DNA from: JBMOKU01 sp049324315
GTDB lineage: Bacteria; Bacillota; Clostridia; Peptostreptococcales; Thermotaleaceae
DNA: 49,101 bases
NCBI GenBank assembly: GCA_049324315.1
Contig: JBMOKU010000058.1
Coordinates: 1-49,101, forward strand
Direction: 5' to 3'
Shown: positions 31,032 through 38,667 of the stretch, one piece after another
How positions within the stretch are numbered: the first letter of the stretch is position 1
Layout: the number at the start of each line of letters is the position of its first letter
The notes under the pieces: generated by a model
The model's database searches: none
Told to the model about the DNA's origin: nothing
The model's input: the letters and a program-made list of their open reading frames with translations, nothing else
Program-made: the position numbers and the translations under genes

Positions 31032-32434
31032 AGACGACATTGTTGAAGAAAATGGCATTTTTCTCAATGCTTACAGTGTTGAGCTCAATCCTTATTACGG
31101 GGCTAATTTCTAACTATATGACCAGTAAAAGATTTGATGAATATTTATCTAGTCAACACCAAGGAAAAGTTAGCAGCATTCTTCAAAAGGTGCAAGAATT
31201 GTATCATGAGCAGAATGTTTTCTTGAATAGTGATGCCCAGGAGATTCTGGGATATGCTGTCCTTGAAAGACTTTTTTTAGAAGTTAAAGACAAGGACGGG
31301 AAAGTGCTGCTTTCTACAGGAATGAACCACCTCACCCACAGAATGATGGGAATGGGCATGAGAAGACAAATGAAAATGGGATTGACGAATTATCAGGAAG
31401 AAGTCTATCCATTAGAAAAAGGCGGAGAAGTGAAAGGAAGCATCCGTATTGGATATTTTGGTCTGTGGAATGCCTCAGAAAGTGATTTGCTATTTAAGGA
31501 AACCCTCAATCAATCTTTAAAGGTTTCTGTTTCCATTGCATTATGCTTTGGACTTGCTGTCAGTTACATGCTGTCAAAGCAGCTGACCTCGCCCTTGGTA
31601 GAGATCAGAAAGGTAGCCAACGGAATGAGAAATGGAGATCTTGCAATTCGCTCGAAGGTGTTATCTGATACCGTTGAAATTGCAGAGCTATCAAATACAA
31701 TCAATCATTTAGGAGAGACGCTGCTGCAGCAGGAGATGCTTCGTAAACGATTGACATCCGATATGGCCCATGAGTTGAGGACACCGTTGACCACACTGCA
31801 AACCCATATAGAAGCGCTGTTAGATGGGGTATGGGAACCGACTAAAGAAAGATTGGAAAGCTGCTATGAAGAAGTCACTGGCCTTGCAAAGATGGTGGAT
31901 AGTCTTCAGAGCTTAGCGAAATTAGAGCAGGCGCATTTGCAGTTAAATAAATCATCCTTTAATCTTTCTACAGAACTCAATAAAGTGATAGATTCTTTTA
32001 TACCACAATTTCATAAAAAGAACCTGCAGATAAAGAAACAGATAACGCAGGATGTATATGTTGTAATGGACATGGAAAAGTTCAGACAGATCATGCTGAA
32101 TTTGTTTACCAATGCTGTGAAATATTCTTATGAAGGTGGCAAAATTGAGGTTGCTCTTGAGGCACATTTTGATGGAATAAAAATATCCGTGTCAGATACA
32201 GGCAGGGGAATACGGGAAAAAGATGTTCCCTTTGTCTTTGAAAGATTTTATCGAGGAGATACTTCCAGAAATCGTGATACTGGTGGGACTGGAATTGGTT
32301 TAACCATTACAAAGGCATTGGTGGAAGCCCATGGCGGAATCATTGAAGTAGAAAGCAAAGTGGGAATAGGAACGATATTCACCCTATCATTTCCAAGCGG
32401 TATCCTCTATGATAAAAACTACAAAAAATCATAA
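31028..32434 (+). CDS. Sensor histidine kinase with Met-rich extracytoplasmic loop
   Basis: 468 residues. TM1 about 9-29, extracytoplasmic region to ~162, TM2 about 163-185, HAMP, then HisKA with H248 in S-D-M-A-H-E-L-R-T-P-L and a HATPase domain (N-box N-L-F-T-N-A-V-K-Y-S, D-T-G-R-G-I, G-G-T-G-I-G-L). The sensor region contains a compact run of seven Met between residues 99 and 117 (M-N-H-L-T-H-R-M-M-G-M-G-M) plus two His. Met/His-rich extracytoplasmic stretches often bind Cu(I) or Ag(I), so metal sensing is possible but unproven; no metal-efflux gene adjoins it. Confidence 0.93.
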   Translation: MKTTLLKKMAFFSMLTVLSSILITGLISNYMTSKRFDEYLSSQHQGKVSSILQKVQELYHEQNVFLNSDAQEILGYAVLERLFLEVKDKDGKVLLSTGMNHLTHRMMGMGMRRQMKMGLTNYQEEVYPLEKGGEVKGSIRIGYFGLWNASESDLLFKETLNQSLKVSVSIALCFGLAVSYMLSKQLTSPLVEIRKVANGMRNGDLAIRSKVLSDTVEIAELSNTINHLGETLLQQEMLRKRLTSDMAHELRTPLTTLQTHIEALLDGVWEPTKERLESCYEEVTGLAKMVDSLQSLAKLEQAHLQLNKSSFNLSTELNKVIDSFIPQFHKKNLQIKKQITQDVYVVMDMEKFRQIMLNLFTNAVKYSYEGGKIEVALEAHFDGIKISVSDTGRGIREKDVPFVFERFYRGDTSRNRDTGGTGIGLTITKALVEAHGGIIEVESKVGIGTIFTLSFPSGILYDKNYKKS

Positions 32435-32467
32435 AAAATGCTGGGTATAAGCCCAGCATTTTTTATG
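32433..32467. terminator. Bidirectional Rho-independent terminator
   Basis: AAAAAATGCTGGG, TATAAG, CCCAGCATTTTTT between convergent genes. It overlaps the last codons of the HD-GYP gene and follows the sensor kinase. Confidence 0.92.
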
Positions 32468-34061
32468 ATATATGTTCATCGGATACACAAAGTCTTGGCG
32501 CATTATCTTTATTATATATTTTTATGAATTCATCAATTATCTCGTTAAATGCATGAACGATCTCGGGATCGAACTGGATGCCTGTTTTGTCATTGATCTC
32601 TTTATGGGCATCTTCCACGGTTAAAGCTTTACGATAGGAACGGTTACTGGTCATTGCATCAAAAGCATCTGCGACAGCAATAATCCTGGCACCCAGTGGA
32701 ATGCTCTCCCCAGATAATTTGTGAGGATATCCCCTTCCGTTATACCATTCGTGATGATATAAGATCATGTATTTAATATCTTGAAAATCATCCAGCTTAT
32801 CTAGAATAATAAAGCCTTTTTCAGGATGCTGCCGAATTTGCAGCATTTCTGCCTCCGTCAAAAAACCCGGTTTGTTTAAAACAGATTCTGGAATCCCTAT
32901 TTTTCCGATATCATGCATCAAAGCGGCAATTTTTATGCTGTCAATATCATGGAAGCCAATTTTTTTTGCTATGACAACGCTGTATTCCGCTACCCGCTCA
33001 GAATGTCCGTGGGTATACAGATCTTTAACTTCTATCGTAGCGATAAGGGTCTCAATGGTTTTTAGGTAGTTATCATGGGTTTTCATGATCTTTTCAACGA
33101 GTTTTGAAGAAAGCTTGTTGATACTTTCCGTAAGGATCTGCAGTTCATAAGTTTTATCTTCTTTAAGCTTTATTGCGTAATTTCCGTCACTGATATGTTT
33201 AATCTGCTCTACGACTTCCTCAAACTGGCAGGACAACTTTTTTGTTATTTTATAAATCACAATGGAACAAATAAATAAAGACAGCAGAATGAGGAAAGAA
33301 ATATTGCGAAACAATATGTATTTTAAACGATAATAATAACTTACATCTACCGTTACGTCATATGCAGCGATTGGACGTTTCAGTGAATCGCTTATGTAGT
33401 ATCGGAACTGGACGGTTCCGCCATTGCTAATAACCTGAGGGTCTGTGGAGCCTTCAATTTTTGGATCCAACTGAATAGAAACAGCGTCACCCAAATAATC
33501 CTGTAATGGTAAAATCGTATTGTCTTTGATTTTTCTGCCAATCAGCAAATATCCCACTGAATCTAGAGAGCCGGTGTTATTTGTAACAGGAGAAATTGCA
33601 AAGGCATATAGGTCGTTATGGAATACAGAAAACCCTTCGTGTGGCTGTTTATCTTCTTTAAACTGGTTCACTATGGTTAGTGATGATAGCTCTTGTATTT
33701 GAAGATCTTCAGAAAAAAAGTCGTAAAAGGTATAGTGATCAGAGAACAAGTAAGCCACATCGATATCAAAAGGGGACTCGAAAAGATACTGGGTGATATT
33801 GTCACGTATCCACGGCAGGTCGTTTTCTTCCAGGGCGGCTATTAAATCGTCCCAGTAGGCATATTCTATGGCTTTCTTTTGTAAGGATTGTAAGTTGTTT
33901 TTGAAATATGCATCCATGGTATGCATGCGGCTTTCAGCCAGCTCATGCATAGTTTCTACTTCAAAGCTGTACAAGGGTAGCATGATTGCGAATAGTGCAA
34001 ATAATGCCGCTACAGCGATGCTTAAGATCGTGCTGAATAGATATTTTTGAGTAAGCTTCAT
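32463..34061 (-). CDS. CHASE4-HAMP-HD-GYP c-di-GMP phosphodiesterase
   Basis: 532 residues. TM1 about 8-30, an extracytoplasmic CHASE4 domain (about 35-250, with E-Y-A-Y-W-D-D near 62-70), TM2 about 253-270, HAMP, then HD-GYP from ~335. Catalytic residues: H383-D384 in L-M-H-D-I-G-K-I-G-I-P, and H436-H437-E438 leading to G-R-G-Y-P (444-446). These indicate c-di-GMP hydrolysis in response to an outside signal. The start is the ATG at 34059-34061; an upstream Shine-Dalgarno site is not strong. It has its own extended -10 promoter and shares a terminator with the two-component operon. Confidence 0.92.
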   Translation of the reverse strand: MKLTQKYLFSTILSIAVAALFALFAIMLPLYSFEVETMHELAESRMHTMDAYFKNNLQSLQKKAIEYAYWDDLIAALEENDLPWIRDNITQYLFESPFDIDVAYLFSDHYTFYDFFSEDLQIQELSSLTIVNQFKEDKQPHEGFSVFHNDLYAFAISPVTNNTGSLDSVGYLLIGRKIKDNTILPLQDYLGDAVSIQLDPKIEGSTDPQVISNGGTVQFRYYISDSLKRPIAAYDVTVDVSYYYRLKYILFRNISFLILLSLFICSIVIYKITKKLSCQFEEVVEQIKHISDGNYAIKLKEDKTYELQILTESINKLSSKLVEKIMKTHDNYLKTIETLIATIEVKDLYTHGHSERVAEYSVVIAKKIGFHDIDSIKIAALMHDIGKIGIPESVLNKPGFLTEAEMLQIRQHPEKGFIILDKLDDFQDIKYMILYHHEWYNGRGYPHKLSGESIPLGARIIAVADAFDAMTSNRSYRKALTVEDAHKEINDKTGIQFDPEIVHAFNEIIDEFIKIYNKDNAPRLCVSDEHIS

Positions 34062-34099
34062 CTATTAATACCTCACGTTTATAGCTTATGTATTCTTAT

Positions 34100-34108
34100 A
34101 TTATAGCA
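34100..34108 (-). promoter_or_regulatory. Extended -10 promoter of the HD-GYP gene
   Basis: On the minus strand TGCTATAAT (plus 34100-34108) is a perfect extended -10 with no convincing -35. Confidence 0.5.
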
Positions 34109-34313
34109 GACCATGACATATCATGCCATAATAGACAGAAAAATATCGAACAATATTATGACTGACAATAGCAAGAATAAAACTTTCATGTTTCAAATTT
34201 TTGACTTGTCAACTGTACTTCTGTATAGAAGCATGCTGAAGAGATAGGAGCTTTTAGCCGATAACGGTTTAGAATATGATAGCGACCCAATAACAAGATA
34301 TGTACGTCTTCCA
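34109..34313. other. Intergenic spacer, nothing recognised
   Basis: AT-rich region between divergent promoters. I looked for a c-di-GMP riboswitch because of the neighbouring genes; AGCCGATAACGGTTT at about 34256-34270 caught the eye, but the conserved aptamer core is missing. No gene or repeat seen. Confidence 0.4.
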
Positions 34314-34342
34314 TTGATTTAAAATGAAGGCAGTATTATAAT
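34314..34342 (+). promoter_or_regulatory. SigA-type promoter of the coiled-coil protein gene
   Basis: TTGATT (34314-34319), 17 bases, perfect TATAAT (34337-34342). The predicted start near 34349 rules out the TTG at 34347 as a start codon and supports the GTG at 34374. Confidence 0.72.
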
Positions 34343-34373
34343 ATAATTGGAAAACATAAGGAGGGAGCACCTG

Positions 34374-34970
34374 GTGGTTAAAGAAATTGATTTAGATGGA
34401 AATATACTTAAGAAAAATAAGATTCCCTTGCTTATCAAAGATAAAGAATGGCGAAATATCTTTGAACCCTATAGTACAAAAAAAATGAAGAAAATTATTG
34501 AGGAAATGGAGGATAAAATCAGACTGGAAAAGGAAACGTATGCTCAATTAAAGGCATATACAAAACAAAAAAAAGAACTGATGGAAAAAATCCTTCACCT
34601 ATCAAATGAAGCTAACAGTAATAATAATGAAGAGGCATTAGATAAATTGGATAGAATCAAATTAGATATTTTAAAAATGAATGATATTATGGATGAACTC
34701 CAATTTTCTCTTGAAATGATACCAAGAGACCTTAACCACTTAAATCTAGAATTGTTGAAGGAAACAATTTATCTGTCCTATGAAGATATAAAAGACGGTG
34801 GTACGGAGATCAAAGTATTACATGAAGATATTATAAAGCTTAGAGAACAGTTAACGGAAAAATGGGAGAAAAAGCTGAAGCTTGAGGAGCGTGTGAGTCT
34901 TCTATATTCATATTTACATAACACGTTAGGACATGAAGAAACGGATAAGCTGGACCAGAAATTTCTCTAG
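34374..34970 (+). CDS. Coiled-coil protein of unknown function
   Basis: 198 residues, highly charged, without signal peptide or membrane helix. Residues about 30-110 and 140-185 are predicted long helices with heptad-like spacing (K-K-I-I-E-E-M-E-D-K-I, D-I-I-K-L-R-E-Q-L-T). No family recognised. The GTG start has AAGGAGG nine bases upstream (34357-34363) and sits in a leader of about 25 bases. It ends with a terminator before acpS. A scaffold or filament role would be a guess. Confidence 0.72.
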   Translation: MVKEIDLDGNILKKNKIPLLIKDKEWRNIFEPYSTKKMKKIIEEMEDKIRLEKETYAQLKAYTKQKKELMEKILHLSNEANSNNNEEALDKLDRIKLDILKMNDIMDELQFSLEMIPRDLNHLNLELLKETIYLSYEDIKDGGTEIKVLHEDIIKLREQLTEKWEKKLKLEERVSLLYSYLHNTLGHEETDKLDQKFL

Positions 34971-34996
34971 AGTACGAAGGATACGTACTCTTTTTC
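34969..34996 (+). terminator. Rho-independent terminator
   Basis: AGAGTACG, AAGGATA, CGTACTCT, TTTTCTCTT. It overlaps the last bases of the coiled-coil gene and separates it from acpS. Confidence 0.88.
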
Positions 34997-35071
34997 TCTT
35001 GTCGAATGAAGCGTATGAATGATTCTTGTATGACTGTATCAAGATAGATATAGAAACAGGGAGTGAACAAA

Positions 35072-35440
35072 ATGATAAAAGGGGTAGGAATCGATATTAT
35101 TGAGATTGAAAGGATAGAAAGGGCTATTCAGAAGAATCATCGATTTTTAGAAAAAGTATTTCACTGCAATGAAATCATGTTTTTTCAGGAGAATAAGGTT
35201 ACGACAAATACCATAGCCGGTACATTTGCGGCAAAAGAAGCAGTCGTCAAAGCATTAGGTACAGGTTTAAGAAATTTTGGTTGGCATGATATTGAGATCA
35301 AAAGAGATTCTTTGGGGAAACCTGTAGCCATGCTACATGGAAATGCCCATCAGATCATGATGGAAAAAGATATCGCAGATATCATGATAACGATTTCACA
35401 TTGTAAGTTGTATGCAGTAGCGCAAGCGATAGCTATCTGA
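35072..35440 (+). CDS. acpS: Holo-[acyl-carrier-protein] synthase
   Basis: Transfers 4'-phosphopantetheine from CoA to acyl carrier protein. 122 residues, typical. Mg/CoA site: G-V-G-I-D-I-I-E-I (D8) and F-A-A-K-E-A-V-V-K-A-L-G-T-G. The C-terminal I-S-H-C-K-L-Y-A-V-A is typical. A GTG at 35063 lies three codons upstream, but the ATG at 35072 has GGGAG at a good distance and gives the canonical M-I-K-G-V-G-I-D. It starts a cluster acpS - nnr - CBS - gerS-like - alr - mazEF that I recall as conserved in Clostridia. Confidence 0.95.
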   Translation: MIKGVGIDIIEIERIERAIQKNHRFLEKVFHCNEIMFFQENKVTTNTIAGTFAAKEAVVKALGTGLRNFGWHDIEIKRDSLGKPVAMLHGNAHQIMMEKDIADIMITISHCKLYAVAQAIAI

Positions 35441-35509
35441 TATAGATCTATGCGCTTAGAATTTCATTTAGATGGAGATACAATGCAGTCTAGAGATGTT
35501 CTGACAGTA

Positions 35510-35595
35510 TTCGGTTCACGGTACGCGGTACACGTTGTTCGGTCGGGGTCAAGCTTTGAGGTCTTTTCCGTGTATCGTGTATCGCGTATCGAAAC
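35510..35595. repeat. Heptad-armed inverted repeat element, copy 2 (different heptad)
   Basis: The left arm is CGGTTCA CGGTACG CGGTACA CGTTGTT (35512-35539). The right arm is CGTGTAT CGTGTAT CGCGTAT CG (35569-35591). In inverted reading both follow the unit G(G/A)TAC(G/A)C. The core GGGGTCAAGCTTTGAGGTC is itself palindromic. Between acpS and nnr, non-coding. Confidence 0.7.
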
Positions 35596-35680
35596 ATGAA
35601 ATCAAAAAATTCATTTAGTTGTTAAGCTGCAGAATTGTATATATATAAAATTAGATAGAAATATGGGAGTGGTGAGACTC

Positions 35681-37234
35681 ATGAAAATCGTAAACAGTAA
35701 GCAAATGAAAAATTTAGATCGAATAGCAGTCGATGAATTTGGCATACCTGAAGCCGTATTGATGGAGAATGCGGGCATAGCGGTATTCCACGAGGTTATG
35801 AAATCATTGGAAAGAATGGAAAGCCAAAGGGTTTCGATTATCTGTGGAAGAGGAAATAACGGGGGAGATGGGTTTGTTGCTGCTCGACATCTTTTTCAGC
35901 AAGGGGTTAGAGTAAAAGTATTTATTATTGGAAATCCTACTGTTATTGCAGGGGCTGCAAGGGTCAATTATGAGATTATTGAAAATCTTGGATTATCAAT
36001 TGAGACCATAGGAAAAACGGAAGAAATACATAAGCTTATAGATGGAATGAAAGAAAGCGGGCTCATCGTTGATGCCATCTTCGGTACAGGATTAGATAGG
36101 GAAATGACAGATTTTATGAGGGATATCATTCATAGAATCAATGAACTGCAAAAAAAGGTTATTTCTGTAGATATTGCGTCGGGCGTTATGACCAATACCG
36201 GTGCCATCGCTGGTGCAGCGATAAAAGCCGAAAAAACTGTCGTCTTGCAGCTTCCGAAGATTGGTAATGTCAATTATCCAGGAGCAGCGTATTGTGGAGA
36301 GCTTGTTTTAAAAGACATTGGAATACCCCATAGGGCAATAGGCGAGGCTGGAATATCCATTAATTTGATAACAAAAGATGTTGTAAAAGATATCTTACCT
36401 ATGCGAAAAAAGGATACCCACAAAGGAAATTATGGAAAAGCATATATAGTGGCTGGTTCCACGGGAATGACCGGAGCAGCAATGCTGACGGCAGAAGCCA
36501 TATTGAGAAGTGGTGCAGGTCTTCTAAAGGTCGCTATTCCCCAAAGCTTAAATAATATTATGGAGGTAAGATTAACAGAAGCCATAACCGTACCTCTTCC
36601 TGAACTAAAGCGGGGATGTGTAGGAATCAGCGACATTGATAAAATTATTAAGATTATGGAGCAAAGCGATGTTATTGCTGTAGGTCCTGGCAGTGGGCAG
36701 AGTAGGGAATTGGAGGAAGTATTAAGAAATGTGTTTGAAAATTCCAGTATTCCCATGGTTTTAGATGCTGATGCGTTGAATGCAATTGCCCATCGATTGG
36801 AGTTGTTCAACCTACTTAAATCTCCGGCTGTTTTAACACCTCATGTGGGAGAAATGTCCAGGATGACGGGGATATCCGTTGAAGAAATAAACGCAAATCG
36901 GATTCAAATTGCACAGGATTTTTCAAAGAAATGGAATGCCATTATTGTTCTAAAGGGAGTGAGGACTGTGGTGGCAAGTCCTGAAGGGGAGGTTTATATA
37001 AATACCACAGGTAATCCCGGTATGGCTACTGCCGGTAGTGGAGATGTTTTGACGGGCATTATCACGGGCTTTATTGCTCAAGGTATTGATCCGTTCCTTG
37101 CAGCAGCAGCAGCAGTATATGTTCACGGAGATGCAGGGGACAGAGCCGCCGAGCGATTGGGCGAGTATGGCTTAATAGCAGGGGATCTGGTGTTGGAATT
37201 GCCCCAGGCTATCAAAAATATTGTTGGTAGATAG
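35681..37234 (+). CDS. nnr: Bifunctional NAD(P)H-hydrate repair enzyme (epimerase + ADP-dependent dehydratase)
   Basis: Repairs damaged NAD(P)H hydrates. 517 residues, usual for the fusion. The N-terminal YjeF epimerase domain (about 1-215) has G-R-G-N-N-G-G-D-G-F-V-A-A-R and I-V-D-A-I-F-G-T-G-L. The C-terminal ribokinase-like dehydratase (about 230-515) has V-A-G-S-T-G-M-T-G-A-A, T-P-H-V-G-E-M, and N-P-G-M-A-T-A-G-S-G-D-V-L-T-G with the catalytic Asp. The start at 35681 follows GGGAGTGGTGAG; the frame is open further upstream but without a site. The next gene starts 16 bases after the stop. Confidence 0.95.
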   Translation: MKIVNSKQMKNLDRIAVDEFGIPEAVLMENAGIAVFHEVMKSLERMESQRVSIICGRGNNGGDGFVAARHLFQQGVRVKVFIIGNPTVIAGAARVNYEIIENLGLSIETIGKTEEIHKLIDGMKESGLIVDAIFGTGLDREMTDFMRDIIHRINELQKKVISVDIASGVMTNTGAIAGAAIKAEKTVVLQLPKIGNVNYPGAAYCGELVLKDIGIPHRAIGEAGISINLITKDVVKDILPMRKKDTHKGNYGKAYIVAGSTGMTGAAMLTAEAILRSGAGLLKVAIPQSLNNIMEVRLTEAITVPLPELKRGCVGISDIDKIIKIMEQSDVIAVGPGSGQSRELEEVLRNVFENSSIPMVLDADALNAIAHRLELFNLLKSPAVLTPHVGEMSRMTGISVEEINANRIQIAQDFSKKWNAIIVLKGVRTVVASPEGEVYINTTGNPGMATAGSGDVLTGIITGFIAQGIDPFLAAAAAVYVHGDAGDRAAERLGEYGLIAGDLVLELPQAIKNIVGR

Positions 37235-37250
37235 GAGGTTTAAAGCGTAG

Positions 37251-37697
37251 ATGAAAGCAAAAGATATTATGAATAGGGATGTCATAACTGTAAAGGCGGA
37301 GCAAAGCATTCAAGATGCTGCTAAGATGCTATTAGAGAATAAAATCAGTGGTATGCCTGTGATTGATGATGAAGGGCGTGTGGTAGGGATTATATCAGAA
37401 GCAGACTTGATTTATCGAGAAAAAAATATCCATACACCCGGCTTTGTTTCAATCTTGCAGGGGATCGTTTTTTTAGAAAGTATGAAGAGCATGGAAAATC
37501 AGATACGAAAAATAGCAGCATCAAAAGTTGAGGATGTTATGACAGCAAAGGTTATTGTCGTAAAAGAAGATACAAAAACAGAAGATATTGTGGATCTTAT
37601 GCTGGAAAAAAGAATTAACCGGGTACCCGTTGTAAATGATGATGGTAATTTAGTTGGAATTGTTACGAGATCTGATATTTTGAAGCATATAATATAG
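37251..37697 (+). CDS. CBS-domain pair protein
   Basis: 148 residues made of two CBS motifs (about 1-58 and 88-148): each has M-N-R-D-V-I-T-V or M-T-A-K-V-I-V-V, followed by G-M-P-V-I-D-D-E-G-R-V-V-G-I-I or R-V-P-V-V-N-D-D-G-N-L-V-G-I-V. Stand-alone CBS pairs bind adenine nucleotides and regulate partners. GGAGG is about 12 bases upstream, slightly long. Co-transcription with nnr is likely; the partner is unknown. Confidence 0.92.
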   Translation: MKAKDIMNRDVITVKAEQSIQDAAKMLLENKISGMPVIDDEGRVVGIISEADLIYREKNIHTPGFVSILQGIVFLESMKSMENQIRKIAASKVEDVMTAKVIVVKEDTKTEDIVDLMLEKRINRVPVVNDDGNLVGIVTRSDILKHII

Positions 37698-37702
37698 ATT
37701 TT

Positions 37703-37734
37703 CACGTAAAGATTAATAGAACAATCTTTACGTG
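37703..37734 (+). promoter_or_regulatory. Perfect 12-bp hairpin touching the gerS-like ribosome site
   Basis: CACGTAAAGATT (37703-37714), an eight-base loop, AATCTTTACGTG (37723-37734). The last G of the right arm is the first G of the GGAGGGG Shine-Dalgarno (37734-37740). No T-run follows, so it is not a standard terminator. It could be an RNA element controlling translation or a DNA operator. Confidence 0.6.
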
Positions 37735-37745
37735 GAGGGGTAACT

Positions 37746-38396
37746 TTGAAGTTGAAGGGTTTAAAAACTATTTTTATTCTCAATTTGATTTTCCTCATGG
37801 TATTTGTCGGATGTTCACCAAAGAATGATGAAGAACTGTTTTATGAATCACAGAAGCTGTTAAGTAACATAGAAAGCTACAGTTGTGAGGCCGAAATAAC
37901 AGTTGTTGGTAATAAAAAACCGGAAACGTATATCATGAAGCAGTGGTTTAAAAAACCAAATCTATATCGACTGGAAATTACAAGTCCAGAAGAATTAAAG
38001 GACAAGACGACGGTATCAGATGGCTCAAAGGCTTGGATTTACCATCCAAGGATCAATCAAACCTGGCTATTGGAAAATTTTGATCGTACAGATGAACAGA
38101 GTATGTTTTTAGGCTATTTTATTAAAAACTATATCAGTTCGGAGCAAGTTGAGATTTCTAAAAAGAAAACCGAAGAGAGGGAGTATCTGGTTATTGATAC
38201 GGATATTCCAGGCAACCACTTGTATTTTAGCAAGGAAAGACTGTGGCTGGAAATAGACCACTATAAGCCTTTTAAGCTTCAGGTGTTTGATGCACAGGAT
38301 AACATGAGAATTGAAGTGAAGTATCTTGACTTCCAGTATAATCCTAAGCTGCCGGAAGATATTTTCAATATTCAGATGGCATTTAAGGAGCAATAA
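37746..38396 (+). CDS. gerS: GerS-like germination lipoprotein (LolA-like fold)
   Basis: 216 residues with a TTG start after GGAGGGG. Lipobox V-F-V-G-C (C23). The mature part resembles the LolA/LppX fold: C-E-A-E-I-T-V-V-G, K-Q-W-F-K-K-P-N-L-Y-R-L-E, G-S-K-A-W-I-Y-H-P, and a final Y-N-P-K-L-P-E-D-I-F-N-I. In Clostridioides difficile, GerS sits directly upstream of alr2 and is needed, with the amidase CwlD, for cortex modification and spore germination. Here too alr is next. The name rests on fold-like pattern and this synteny, so a plain LolA-like lipoprotein remains possible. Confidence 0.72.
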   Translation: MKLKGLKTIFILNLIFLMVFVGCSPKNDEELFYESQKLLSNIESYSCEAEITVVGNKKPETYIMKQWFKKPNLYRLEITSPEELKDKTTVSDGSKAWIYHPRINQTWLLENFDRTDEQSMFLGYFIKNYISSEQVEISKKKTEEREYLVIDTDIPGNHLYFSKERLWLEIDHYKPFKLQVFDAQDNMRIEVKYLDFQYNPKLPEDIFNIQMAFKEQ

Positions 38397-38465
38397 AATA
38401 TAGATGTGCGATTGAAAATTCACTGTTTACAAACTATTTCTATGATAGAAGGATAGACATTCATA

Positions 38466-38577
38466 GGGTTAAACGTTAGAAGTTAGTAGTTAGAAGTTTC
38501 CGCGCGTGTCTCAAGGGTCTTTATCTTTTTTGCTACATAGGGTTGACTATAAAACGTCTAACGTTTAACCTCTAACC
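38466..38577. repeat. Heptad-armed inverted repeat element, copy 3
   Basis: The left arm (38466-38496) includes GTTAGAA GTTAGTA GTTAGAA. The right arm (38551-38577), read on the other strand, is GGTTAGAGGTTAAACGTTAGACG. The core shares AGGGTCTT, a T-run, GCT, AGGGTTGAC and TAAAAC with the copy at 23897. It lies between the gerS-like gene and alr. Confidence 0.75.
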
Positions 38578-38667
38578 ACATTTATAAATTTATTTAGAGC
38601 ATAAATAAAGTGACAATAAAAATTTAATTTCAAAGTTAGATATTTACAGTAGATGAGGGGGATTACA

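Noticed and set aside
34062..34373. c-di-GMP riboswitch near the HD-GYP gene
   Set aside because: Only a vague match (AGCCGATAACGG); the conserved aptamer core and paired stems are missing.
37746..38396. LolA outer-membrane lipoprotein chaperone
   Set aside because: The lipobox and Gram-positive setting argue against periplasmic LolA; only the fold is similar.
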